Shown here: one piece after another, positions 10,601-18,484 of the stretch | How positions within the stretch are numbered: the first letter of the stretch is position 1 | How the letters are laid out: each line of letters begins with the position of its first letter | From: Prochloron sp. SulCav_FS08_3_32_3330 | GTDB lineage: Bacteria > Cyanobacteriota > Cyanobacteriia > Cyanobacteriales > DYNF01 | Assembly: GCA_020721205.1 (NCBI GenBank) | Contig: DYNF01000001.1 | Span: forward strand, 1-64,000 | Direction of reading: 5' to 3' | DNA: 64,000 bases | The notes under the pieces: model-generated | The model's database searches: none | What the model was told of the DNA's origin: nothing | What the model saw: the letters and a program-made list of their open reading frames with translations, nothing else | Made by a program: the position numbers and the translations under genes

Positions 10601-11354
10601 TTTAGAAGTAGAGATTAGTTTACACGAAAGTGACCTCCCTGATCCTCTACCCGAAGTGCCTATTTTAGAGATAATTTCTTCACAGGAATTATCAAAAGAA
10701 TTGTATGAAGAAAAACTAGAAGAATTACAAAAGGAAATTCGCAAAGGACAGAAAAAATTAGAAGCTTTAGAACCTGTGAATATGTTAGCTTTAGAAGAAT
10801 ACAATAAAACAGAAGAAAGATTACAAGAATTAACGGATAAATTAAATACTTTAGTGGGGGAAAGAACGGAGTTATTATTAAGAGTTGAAAGGTTTACAAC
10901 CCTTAGATTTAAGGCTTTTAAGGAATCTTTTGACGCAGTTAATGAGAACTTTAAAACTATTTTTGCTACCCTCTCAGAAGGTGATGGTTATTTAGATTTA
11001 GATAACCATGAAAATCCCTTTGAAGGTGGCTTAAATTTAGTGGCACATCCGAAAGGAAAACCTGTACAAAGATTAAGTTCAATGTCAGGAGGAGAGAAAT
11101 CTTTAACGGCTTTAAGTTTCATTTTTGCCCTACAAAGATATCGTCCTTCGCCCTTTTATGCTTTTGATGAAGTAGATATGTTTCTTGATGGTTCAAATGT
11201 GGAAAGATTATCGTCAATGATTAAACAAGAGGCACAACAAGCGCAGTTTATTGTGGTTAGTTTAAGACGACCAATGATCGAAGCTTCGGAAAGAACAATC
11301 GGTGTGACTCAAGCGAGGGGTGCTAATACTCAAGTATTGGGTATTCAGTTGTAA
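7665..11354 (+). CDS. smc: Chromosome segregation protein SMC
   Basis: SMC is the ATPase that, with ScpA/ScpB, compacts and organises the chromosome. The 1229-aa product has the full architecture: Walker A SGPNGSGKSN (Lys38), a long N-terminal coiled coil to about residue 530, a hinge around 540-680 (GVYGLVAQLG through SSGAMTGGS), a returning coiled coil, then the ABC signature MSGGEKSLTALS (about 1140) and Walker B FYAFDEVDMFLD (Asp1168, Glu1169). A Glu/Asp/Asn-rich insertion lies near residues 105-128 in the head. It is divergent from the DUF99 gene. No scpA or scpB is nearby. Length and motifs are normal for a bacterial SMC. Confidence 0.96.
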   Translation: MVHISKIELSHFKSFGGTNSVPFRRGFTVVSGPNGSGKSNILDALLFCLGLASSKGMRAERLPDLINHNQSQTGRTAETRVTVTFDLSDLEETVVNHFINEEYFESEGIEDIEDSDNTENTEKSKQKSNITVSNTSEWTVTRRLRVTKGGSYSSNFYINDTPCTATELHEQLRRLRVYPEGYNVVLQGDVTSIISMNSKERREIIDELAGVAEFDRKIEQTKETLESVKEREERCHIIEQELKNNLEKLATDRIKAEKYQKLKAIVHEKQQWELVLKWRFFQYQHEQLILKLEAGEQEKVKLKEGLKLLDEQIKNKNVELEELNNKIKALGEDEQLSVASSMATYKAKRHQLEQRQQELNDTLQNHLNLISKTEQEFKERQKELTQVEQEKATLETEILPFLTGQRNQTQDVLNTIRDQANSIAEASEAWVQEQSALTRQISTLQQTFNPLTTEQAQLQERTERLQLNLAKDDQQLQLILTEIEEKETQVKLLSQDKDTTETSLQELTKALQEAESECNLQQDTHTRLLKEQREKQRQLDRLEATSHAEKEAQGTYASQLILNANLSGVYGLVAQLGQVEQQYQLALEVAGGGRLGNIVVENDQVASLAIELLKQKRGGRATFLPLNKIKSNSIRTDIIPKYTRGFIDFAVNLIECDADYEKIFAYVFGSTIVFENLDTARSHLGKARIVTLDGELLESSGAMTGGSMGKNSGLHFGTVSTEESDEIKTLKSRLKEIGEIITYCDQFVTQKLAVVNNLKQELTETRQEQRELQLRLEQLEKELNKLLLQQSQLAGQLPQNQGELERYQGRLIDLNQVIPEMSEQLQKLQQKLADLEASQTHSEWQEIQKLIKVQEAKLQEKEITLRTAQEKLKTLENNLVRLQEKMTEATQSLQLLQQKKLTDENNIKTVDQELEKVEVKITETNQLLEALSEKLKAVKEERNNFENELKELQNHHQRQGWNIQKLEEIKEERKIQLAHLEVEISLHESDLPDPLPEVPILEIISSQELSKELYEEKLEELQKEIRKGQKKLEALEPVNMLALEEYNKTEERLQELTDKLNTLVGERTELLLRVERFTTLRFKAFKESFDAVNENFKTIFATLSEGDGYLDLDNHENPFEGGLNLVAHPKGKPVQRLSSMSGGEKSLTALSFIFALQRYRPSPFYAFDEVDMFLDGSNVERLSSMIKQEAQQAQFIVVSLRRPMIEASERTIGVTQARGANTQVLGIQL

Positions 11355-11452
11355 AATTTAATGTAAATAGAAAAATCGGTAAATTTGAAAAAAAAAATTA
11401 TATATCTATGTTATAATTAAAATTGTTGGTTAATCTTGTCTCAAAATTACTT

Positions 11453-11683
11453 ATGAACTATCAAAAAATTATCACAATTGAACAAGGGAAAAGAAGCGGA
11501 AAACCCTGCATTAGAGGAATGCGAATTACCGTTTATGATATATTAGAATATTTAGCAGGAGGTATGACTGAAGCAGAAATTTTGGAAGACTTTTCTGAAT
11601 TAACATCAGAAGATATTAAAGCCTGTCTTGCTTTTGTGGCTGATCGAGAAAAAAAATTATTTCCTGTGGTTTCTATATCATGA
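11453..11683 (+). CDS. DUF433 family antitoxin-like protein
   Basis: The 76-aa protein belongs to DUF433, small winged-helix-like proteins usually paired with a DUF5615 PIN-like toxin. Family signatures are GKPCIRGMRITVYDILEYLAGG and EILEDFSELTSEDIKACLAF. I chose the ATG at 11453 because it gives the usual family N-terminus (MNYQKIIT); an upstream in-frame TTG would add ten unlikely residues. The usual downstream toxin gene is missing: the next 80 bases are non-coding and then an unrelated small gene follows. Function as an antitoxin is inferred. Confidence 0.8.
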   Translation: MNYQKIITIEQGKRSGKPCIRGMRITVYDILEYLAGGMTEAEILEDFSELTSEDIKACLAFVADREKKLFPVVSIS

Positions 11684-11763
11684 TCTAAATTAAAAGTTAA
11701 ATTTATTTTGTTAATTTTTAATTTGATGCTATAATGATAATTGAACATTTTTTAATAAGAATT

Positions 11764-11979
11764 ATGGATTTTTTAAGCCAAGAAAATCGTCTAAATAAAT
11801 CAGTAATTACAGTTTCATCTTTAACAGATGAGTCTGATGAAAAAGAATATTGGTTTTTAACTACACCCCAAGAAAGATTAACCGCTTTAGAAATAATGAG
11901 ACAAATTAATTATGGTTATGATCCAACTACCGCCAGACTTCAAAGATTTTTTGAAATTGCTGAACTTAAAACAAGTTGA
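11764..11979 (+). CDS. Small protein resembling partners of AbiEii-type nucleotidyltransferases
   Basis: The 71-aa protein has the pattern SLTDESDEKEYWFLTTPQER, then LTALEIMRQINYGY and RLQRFFEIAEL. This resembles a widespread short protein family often found just upstream of nucleotidyltransferase (AbiEii-like) genes. No such partner follows here; the next gene is mcrC on the other strand. The start is the ATG at 11764; an in-frame ATG ten codons upstream is less likely. The assignment rests on remembered family pattern, so treat the function as unknown. Confidence 0.55.
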   Translation: MDFLSQENRLNKSVITVSSLTDESDEKEYWFLTTPQERLTALEIMRQINYGYDPTTARLQRFFEIAELKTS

Positions 11980-12040
11980 ATATTTATTAAAACGACTTAG
12001 AAAATTTACCTTAATTCTTACTTTATATTCTTGTGAAATA

Positions 12041-13195
12041 CTAATTAAATAAATCATTTAAAAAATTATTTCCTGTAGTTTCTAAATCCGTATCTAAAGC
12101 AAAATTTAAACTTCTAATATTAATTTGTCCAGTGGTAACATTTAAAGATTTTTCTATATTAGGATAAATTAAAATCGCATTTTTACAGTGTTTTTGGGTT
12201 GCATAACTAACTATTTGATGAAAGTCGGGATGCTTAAATTCTGTTTTATATTTCGTATCTAATACATAACAAGCTTGATCTGTTTTTTTATTATAAATTA
12301 CTAAATCAATATTAAATTTTAAATCTTCATTAATTTTGATTCCTTCATGAATTTTAAGTTTAAATTCTGATGGTAAATTTTGTTTTAACCATTGTGCCAC
12401 AAACTGCTCATAAAGTTGTGCCATATTCACTAAAAAGGGTAAAGTATTATCATTTCCTTGATGATGACTAGGGGAAAGATGTTGTAAGAAAAAATAACAA
12501 ATAATGTGCATTATTTCGTAATCTTGATTTAAACGATTATATTTTCTTTTAATACATTCTTGGGGTTGAAATTGTTTTAATGTAATCGAATATTGTAAAG
12601 CATGATAGGCTTTTCTAATCCGAGAATGAATATTTTGATTAAACATTTTACTTCGACTTAAACAGTTTAATGTCCATAATAAAATTTGATTTTCTTCTAT
12701 ATCATTAGTTTGATCTTGATATTGACAGTTTAATTTAATATTATAGGGTTTTTGGATTAATTTTTTTAGATTAATTTTTCCTTTAATTGTTGTTAATTCA
12801 TTTTCTCGATTAATATAAGTTGTATATAAGCCTTTTTTGGTCCGATTAATTATTTTTTCTGTCAAAGAAATCGCAAAGCGATCGCAAAAATCAGTTAAAC
12901 TTTCACAGTTAGCAATCCCATCTAAAAAATGAAAACTTTTTAAATTTAAAGCATAGTTTAACATAGCAAATAAATTTTTAATCGAAACTTTAGGATTAAT
13001 TTTAATCGCAAAATTAGAATTTAAAGGAATAAAACCTACCCAGCCTTGAGAAGTTAAAGACATTTTATCTTGACCATTTTTTCTAATAATATTTAATTCA
13101 ATTTGTTTATAATATTTAGTTTGAATTAAATCAATAATTTCATCTTGACGAGGAATTATTTTAGTTTTATATTCAGTTAATTCAATGATTTTCAT
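12041..13195 (-). CDS. mcrC: McrC-family nuclease subunit of a type IV restriction system
   Basis: McrC supplies the DNA-cleaving activity of McrBC systems, which cut modified DNA. The 384-aa product has the N-terminal McrC region and a C-terminal PD-(D/E)xK nuclease core: Asp297 in FNIDLVIY, then Asp313 and Lys315 in YVLDTKYK. The mid-region ENELTTIKGKINLKK and IEENQILLWTL also fit the family. It lies 87 bases downstream of mcrB on the same strand, with a palindromic repeat in the gap, so co-transcription is likely. The C-terminus (DTDLETTGNNFLNDLFN) is short and polar. Cleavage specificity cannot be read from the sequence. Confidence 0.87.
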   Translation of the reverse strand: MKIIELTEYKTKIIPRQDEIIDLIQTKYYKQIELNIIRKNGQDKMSLTSQGWVGFIPLNSNFAIKINPKVSIKNLFAMLNYALNLKSFHFLDGIANCESLTDFCDRFAISLTEKIINRTKKGLYTTYINRENELTTIKGKINLKKLIQKPYNIKLNCQYQDQTNDIEENQILLWTLNCLSRSKMFNQNIHSRIRKAYHALQYSITLKQFQPQECIKRKYNRLNQDYEIMHIICYFFLQHLSPSHHQGNDNTLPFLVNMAQLYEQFVAQWLKQNLPSEFKLKIHEGIKINEDLKFNIDLVIYNKKTDQACYVLDTKYKTEFKHPDFHQIVSYATQKHCKNAILIYPNIEKSLNVTTGQINIRSLNFALDTDLETTGNNFLNDLFN

Positions 13196-13222
13196 TCTAA
13201 TATAATTATATTATTTAATATA

Positions 13223-13277
13223 GGTTTGTTGTTGCACTTTAGTGCTATCTTATTTGTGCTAAAGCACCACAACGAAC
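13223..13277. repeat. GCTAAAGC palindrome family copy between mcrB and mcrC
   Basis: GTTTGTTGTTGCACTTTAGTGC and GTGCTAAAGCACCACAACGAAC are inverted halves separated by a short AT spacer. This is one of many copies of a palindrome family in the window (others at 15203, 22263, 29671, 33961-34180, and inside 31786-31917 and 45952-46085). It interrupts the mcrB-mcrC transcription unit without affecting either coding region. Confidence 0.8.
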
Positions 13278-13282
13278 TTTTT

Positions 13283-14893
13283 TTAAATTAAAATTTTATC
13301 CTTAATTTTTCCCCAACGAAAATTACTAATTTTCTCATGATCATCAAAGAAATATTCTTCTAAATAAGGCTCAATTTCCATAAGCCAAATATCTTCAATA
13401 TTTTCCTTTAATTCTATTGTTAAAAAGAAAGAAATACCCAATTCATAATGAGGATCATTAATCGTTTTATTTAACTCTTTTAAAACCTTAATTAAACTAT
13501 CAATATTTAACTGATTATTCCCTTTATGATAAGCTTTTAAAATATCATAATTAGAGTTAAGAGTAATAAAAGAAAAACGCCGACGTAAGGCATGATCTAC
13601 TAAAGCGATCGAGCGATCAGCCGTATTCATTGTACCAATAATTCTGACATTTTTAGGCATCGAAAAAACCTCATTACTTCCTGCCAATTTAATATTTTGT
13701 TCTCGATATTCTAATAAATACATTAACTCACCAAAAATAGAAGCAAGATTACCTCGATTAATTTCATCTATGATTAAAACACAAATTCCGTCGCATTTTT
13801 GGGCATTTTCACAAAATTCTAAAAAACGCCCTTTGATCATATTATATTCTAATTGTCCATGATTAGAAATTGGTCTTATTCCTTGAATAAAATCTTCATA
13901 ACTATAACTAGGATGAAATTGTACCAATTCTGAAAATCCATCATTATTACTAATTAAATACTTCGCTAAATATTGAGCTAAAAAAGTTTTACCTGTGCCG
14001 GGAGAGCCTTGTAAAATTATTTGTTTTTTACGGTTAATTACTTTAATAATTGTTTCAATTTTTTCCTGTTTAAAATAGGTATCTTGACATAAATTTTCAA
14101 GGTTATATTCAGGATTAATAAATTTTGTTTCAGTTTCTATATCTTCTAAATTTTCTAATTTTGTATAATTTTCTAAACTAACTAAATATTCTTGAATTTT
14201 ACTTATAGGATCATCATTAATAGTAATTAAAACTAAAGGAAATAAATTTTGATACATATTAATAATATAATTACTTAATTCCAATTGAGAATAATTTAAG
14301 ATTTCTTGACGAGGAATAATCACAGCAATATGTAAATCTTCTTGGGCAATATTTTGTAACCAACTTTCAGGCGTAATCTGATTTTGACTAACTATTTCTT
14401 GATTTTCATTAAGATAATAATTATCTCGACTTCCTAAATAAATTTGATTACTAATATTATAAATATTTTTGATTAAATCAATAATATAATTTTGATTATT
14501 CTGACAAAAATTTATGAATTTATCTCTTTCTTGACTTTCATTTTGACTAATATAAAAACCAAATTCTAAAGTTTCATAATTAAGAAACAAAAATAATTGA
14601 ACATCCTCTATTTTATTACTATTTTTTGTCGAAAAAGTACCCCAAATAAAATCAGGAGTTTTATTTTTGATATAATAATTTTTGGGAGAAAATAAATTTT
14701 TTTCCGTTTCCATTAAATCAGTAATTTCTAAAGGAAGTTGAGAAGCAATATAACTAAATAAAGTCTTAAAAGGATTTTCTACATATTGTTTAAATTCGTC
14801 TTTATTTTTATCATAAAATTCTTTATTAGGGTTATCATGTAATTGTTTTAATAAGGCAAAAGTTTGGCTATTAAAATAAGATTTTTCATTCAT
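13283..14893 (-). CDS. mcrB: McrB-like AAA+ NTPase with DUF2461-like N-terminus
   Basis: This is the motor subunit of an McrBC-type restriction system; McrB hydrolyses GTP and drives McrC. The 536-aa product has Walker A LQGSPGTGKTFLA (Lys302), Walker B VLIIDEINRGN (Asp376, Glu377) and the McrB hallmark MNTADRS at 422-428, followed by HALRRRF with arginine-finger candidates. The first 120 residues do not look like the E. coli McrB methylcytosine-binding domain. They show NPNKEFYDKNKDEFKQYV, a pattern reminiscent of DUF2461 proteins, which suggests a different recognition module. It is followed on the same strand by mcrC. The N-terminal comparison is from memory and less certain than the AAA+ assignment. 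Confidence 0.86.
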   Translation of the reverse strand: MNEKSYFNSQTFALLKQLHDNPNKEFYDKNKDEFKQYVENPFKTLFSYIASQLPLEITDLMETEKNLFSPKNYYIKNKTPDFIWGTFSTKNSNKIEDVQLFLFLNYETLEFGFYISQNESQERDKFINFCQNNQNYIIDLIKNIYNISNQIYLGSRDNYYLNENQEIVSQNQITPESWLQNIAQEDLHIAVIIPRQEILNYSQLELSNYIINMYQNLFPLVLITINDDPISKIQEYLVSLENYTKLENLEDIETETKFINPEYNLENLCQDTYFKQEKIETIIKVINRKKQIILQGSPGTGKTFLAQYLAKYLISNNDGFSELVQFHPSYSYEDFIQGIRPISNHGQLEYNMIKGRFLEFCENAQKCDGICVLIIDEINRGNLASIFGELMYLLEYREQNIKLAGSNEVFSMPKNVRIIGTMNTADRSIALVDHALRRRFSFITLNSNYDILKAYHKGNNQLNIDSLIKVLKELNKTINDPHYELGISFFLTIELKENIEDIWLMEIEPYLEEYFFDDHEKISNFRWGKIKDKILI

Positions 14894-14931
14894 TTTTTTT
14901 AATAATGTTGTTTATTTTTTTATATAGGATC

Positions 14932-15079
14932 GCTATGAAATTTATTTCATAGCTAATAGCTAAAATCTGCTAAAGCGATTATTTTTCTTAATTTGATAAT
15001 ATAAAATATAAGATTAATTTTAATAAGTCTAGTCGCTTTAGCTGACTTCTGCTATTAGCTTTGAAATTTATTTCAAAGC
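14932..15079. mobile_element. MITE-like element with long inverted ends
   Basis: The left end GCTATGAAATTTATTTCATA continues into TAATAGC...CTGCTAAAGCGA, and the right end is its near-complement over about 47 bp, ending AGCTTTGAAATTTATTTCAAAGC. Each end contains its own small palindrome (GAAATTTATTTC). The centre is AT-rich and non-coding. It lies between the ISP-type gene and mcrB. Confidence 0.65.
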
Positions 15080-15119
15080 GGGTATAATACTTTAAGAATT
15101 AACTTTTAATAATTGACTC

Positions 15120-15167
15120 GCAATGAAATAAATTTCATTGCTAACAGCAAAAGTCGGCTAAAGCGAC
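15120..15167. repeat. Half copy of the preceding inverted-end element
   Basis: GCAATGAAATAAATTTCATT followed by GCTAACAGC and CGGCTAAAGCGA is one arm of the 14932-15079 element, standing alone 40 bases further along. The rest of the 14894-15207 gap has no other recognisable feature. Confidence 0.6.
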
Positions 15168-15202
15168 TAAACAAATGTAATTTTATACCAGACTTTGAAC
15201 AT

Positions 15203-15225
15203 TAGGGCTAAAGCCCAACTACAAA
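15203..15225. repeat. Half palindrome supplying the stop codon of the ISP-type gene
   Basis: Positions 15203-15225 carry the GGGCTAAAGCCCAACTACAAAC half of the palindrome family. On the minus strand it is read as the final residues Phe-Val-Val-Gly-Leu and the TAG stop of the restriction enzyme gene. Confidence 0.75.
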
Positions 15226-18200
15226 CAAGTCCTCCATTTCTTTAATAATTTTCATCGTTTCTATACTCACAGTCGTAACTCTTTTTAATAAATCAATTAC
15301 GGTTTCTTTATAATCAGCAAAACAATAATTATTGAATTTTTCGGCAATAGTTGGATCCTTTGGTTTTTTCTCTTTATATTGATCTAATATCCATTCTAAT
15401 GCTGATCTATTTCCTAATTTATATTCCCATACTTCGGGAGGAATTTCTGTTAATGTTGTTACATCATCTAAGATTATTTCATTTTTGATTTTATCGGCTT
15501 TTAATTTAGGTTTAAGTTGCTGATTACTTTTGAATTTTGAATTTTGAATTTTGAATTTATATGGTTTAATTGTTTCATAATTTAAGTGTAAATCCATTAA
15601 TTTTTTACCCCAATTTACCCACATATAAAAATCATCATAAAAGGGGATTCTCGGAAATTCTCTCTTTAAATTTAATTCATATTTCTTTCTATATTCAGGA
15701 TTATGTAACACAGCATAAACATAATAAAATATATTTTCTTTGGTAATTTCATTTTGAATTTTATAATATTCCCTAAACTTTTCTAATCCCCAATCTGTTA
15801 TATTTTCTTGTCTTTTCCCTTCTTTATCATAAGTATATAAAGGTAAGCATTGAGTTTTTTCTAAAATATCTAAACAAAATATTTGATTAGTTGCTAATAC
15901 TGAAAATGATTTAGATGAACTTGTCCCTGAAAACATTATTAGCAGATTATTCTTAGTTAAACTTGAGGAAAAGATTTCATAATGATTAGAAGTTAGTCGA
16001 TCTGATAATATTTTTTCAGAGTAATATAATTTACTAATAAAAGGACGATAATAAAATTTAACAATTAAATCTTGATCAAAATTTAATTTACTATAATTTG
16101 ATAAATTAGTTTTTAAAGTAGCACTCCATTTAATCCGATAATCTAAATTATCATTTTTTTGATTTTGTTCTTTCTGATCATTATAAATTTTGAGAAAATA
16201 TAATATTTTTTCAATTAACTTTTCAGAATTTTCATCTGTTACCCATTCATCTCTTGCTGTTACAACACCATTAGAATATAACTTAAAAATAGCTTTTTCT
16301 TCAGCTTTATTTTTAGATAATTTTGTTTCTTTATTCGCTACAGAAATTAAACTATCAAAATCATTTTCATCTGCTAAATTAATCCAATTATTATTTTGAT
16401 CGGGAATAATATGATCAAAATCAATCTGATCTAATTTATAAGATGATAAAAATTGAAGTTTATCAATAGCTAACTCCTCATCAGGGCGAGAAGTATAATA
16501 TATTTTACAAGGTGTCTTATTTTGGTTATTTTTCTTAATTAAAAAACTAATAGCTACCCCTGTTTGAATACCAAAAACATTATGAGTAGTACCTGCAATT
16601 TTCGGATTTTTTCTCACATCTCCATCTAAATCAATAATATAAATTTCACTAAATTCTTGACTAACTAATTTTCTAAAACCATCAAAAGTTCTCGCATTAA
16701 TAAAAGAAGAATTAGTAATAAAAGCAATAATTCCATTTTCATTTAATCTATCTGTTGCCCATCGAAAAAAGCGAGAATACATATCATAAACTTTAGTTTT
16801 TTGTGCCGTACTTTCCTTAACATAAGTAGCTTTAATTCTTTTATCTATAGCCGGATAATCACGATTTTTATTATTATCATTTTCATTTTGTTGATTAGCA
16901 TTATAGGGAGGATTACCAATAATTACGGAGATTTTCTTCTCATTTTGTCGTTTAATTCTTGCCGTATTTTCCAAAGACATCGCAAACATATCCATCTGTT
17001 TCCCCTCAAAAGAAGTATGATCCAAAGTATCAACAAAACAGATATTATTAAACTCTAAATATTCCCCCATTTTTTGCTGATAAGAATACTCAATATTAAG
17101 ATTAGCAATATAATAAGGTAAAATCGAAACTTCATTACAATGAATTTCATTTTGATACTTATATTTTAAATCTTTAGTTAATAAAAATTCTAAAATTTCC
17201 GTAATAAAAGTACCCGTGCCAGTGGCTGGATCTAATATTTCTACTCCTTGATCACCTAAACTTTTTTGAAAATGTTTATGTAATAAATAATCCGTACTTT
17301 CTACCATAAACTTTACAATTTCATTAGGCGTATAAACGATACCCAATCTATCAGCCGCCAAAGGATTATAAGCCTTATAAAAATTCTCATAAACCACCTT
17401 TAAAAACTTCTGTTTTTCGTGGTGATTAACAATATTACTAGCAGTGCGAATAATCACACTATAATAACTTTCAATCGTCTTTAAAGTATTGCGTTTAAGA
17501 TTACCAGTAAAGAAAGTTTTGATCACATTTTGTAACTGTAAAGCGATATTATTTTCCTGATGAAATTGACTTTCATTAAAAATATTATTAAAAATATCTT
17601 CCGTTAAAATATGTTGAATAATCATCTCTCGAATATCATCCACATTAATATTAGAATTAATGGAATCTTGACAAACTTTTAAAAATTCCAGAAATTTTTG
17701 TTTAAATTCTGTATTATTGCCCTCACCCCCAGCCCCTCTCCCACTGGAGAGGGGAGTTTTTTCGTTAATTGATCCAGATCCCCCCCCTCGCCCTTGGGAG
17801 AGGGGGGCAGGGGGGGTGAGGGCTAATTCTTGATTAATTAAATTTCTTAAAGTATTAATAATTGTGGGTAAATCTTCCTTAAAAGAATTAATTGCTTGAC
17901 GAAAATCCTTAACTTCTGCCCTTTCAAAATCTAAAAATTGATTAATAATTTTATCTAAATCTTCAGGATTTTTCATATCAATCCTTAAAGATTCTATGCC
18001 ATTTTGAATTAAAATAGCGGTATTAGTATCCTCAAAAATAATATTATCCGTAGGATATCCTTTAGCAATTTTCGCCTCAATTTCTGCCTCTAAACTATCT
18101 TTTTCATCCTTCGCTTCCCAATAACCCCAATCAAGCCTTAAAGCATCTTTAATAATACCATCAATGCGAACTTTTGTACCTAACTTAGTCGCAAAATGTA

Positions 18201-18351
18201 ACTCATCAACTAAAATAAAATCTCGACTTTTGCAATAATTATTAAGTAAATTACCAAAAGCAAAACGAATAGATTGCTCATTGCGACTACCGCCAAAACG
18301 GATCCGATCTTCTAAATCTTTATAATATTGATTAATGAGAATACGAGACAT
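15208..18351 (-). CDS. Type ISP/IIG-like restriction-modification enzyme (nuclease-methyltransferase fusion)
   Basis: This is a single-chain enzyme predicted to methylate adenine in its recognition site and cleave unmodified DNA. The 1047-aa product has an N-terminal PD-(D/E)xK-type region (DGIIKDALRLDWGYWEAKD, about residues 60-80), a helical connector, an N6-adenine methyltransferase with motif I DPATGTGTFITE (about 373) and motif IV GNPPYNA (about 478), and a C-terminal target-recognition region. It lacks the SF2 helicase of full-length type ISP enzymes (LlaGI type), so it resembles MmeI/IIG-like designs. I chose ATG 18351, preceded by AGGT at good spacing; an upstream GTG at 18399 is weaker. 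Residues about 177-211 come from a 105-bp GC-rich in-frame repeat, a second simple repeat encodes FKIQNSKFK near residue 935, and the last five residues lie in a palindromic repeat. Confidence 0.86.
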   Translation of the reverse strand: MSRILINQYYKDLEDRIRFGGSRNEQSIRFAFGNLLNNYCKSRDFILVDELHFATKLGTKVRIDGIIKDALRLDWGYWEAKDEKDSLEAEIEAKIAKGYPTDNIIFEDTNTAILIQNGIESLRIDMKNPEDLDKIINQFLDFERAEVKDFRQAINSFKEDLPTIINTLRNLINQELALTPPAPLSQGRGGGSGSINEKTPLSSGRGAGGEGNNTEFKQKFLEFLKVCQDSINSNINVDDIREMIIQHILTEDIFNNIFNESQFHQENNIALQLQNVIKTFFTGNLKRNTLKTIESYYSVIIRTASNIVNHHEKQKFLKVVYENFYKAYNPLAADRLGIVYTPNEIVKFMVESTDYLLHKHFQKSLGDQGVEILDPATGTGTFITEILEFLLTKDLKYKYQNEIHCNEVSILPYYIANLNIEYSYQQKMGEYLEFNNICFVDTLDHTSFEGKQMDMFAMSLENTARIKRQNEKKISVIIGNPPYNANQQNENDNNKNRDYPAIDKRIKATYVKESTAQKTKVYDMYSRFFRWATDRLNENGIIAFITNSSFINARTFDGFRKLVSQEFSEIYIIDLDGDVRKNPKIAGTTHNVFGIQTGVAISFLIKKNNQNKTPCKIYYTSRPDEELAIDKLQFLSSYKLDQIDFDHIIPDQNNNWINLADENDFDSLISVANKETKLSKNKAEEKAIFKLYSNGVVTARDEWVTDENSEKLIEKILYFLKIYNDQKEQNQKNDNLDYRIKWSATLKTNLSNYSKLNFDQDLIVKFYYRPFISKLYYSEKILSDRLTSNHYEIFSSSLTKNNLLIMFSGTSSSKSFSVLATNQIFCLDILEKTQCLPLYTYDKEGKRQENITDWGLEKFREYYKIQNEITKENIFYYVYAVLHNPEYRKKYELNLKREFPRIPFYDDFYMWVNWGKKLMDLHLNYETIKPYKFKIQNSKFKSNQQLKPKLKADKIKNEIILDDVTTLTEIPPEVWEYKLGNRSALEWILDQYKEKKPKDPTIAEKFNNYCFADYKETVIDLLKRVTTVSIETMKIIKEMEDLFVVGL
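17719..17823. repeat. GC-rich inverted repeat inserted in frame in the restriction enzyme gene
   Basis: A 105-bp block begins GCCCTCACCCCCAGCCCC and ends GGCAGGGGGGGTGAGGGC. Its ends are inverted repeats, and internal CCCCTCTCCC/GGGAGAGGGG arms are also present. It is extremely G/C-rich in an AT-rich gene. At exactly 35 codons it keeps the frame open, encoding the low-complexity stretch LTPPAPLSQGRGGG and TPLSSGRGAGGEG. It sits between the nuclease-like and methyltransferase parts. Confidence 0.85.
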
Positions 18352-18484
18352 AATATTATTACCTAAAAATTTTATTTTAATGTTAGCATAATTAGACACA
18401 AAAATAATATTCCTTATTTTGTATCAAACGTAAAATTTTACCTCTCTACTGCCTTACCTTAGTCGGGCTAAAGCCCTACAGGGA

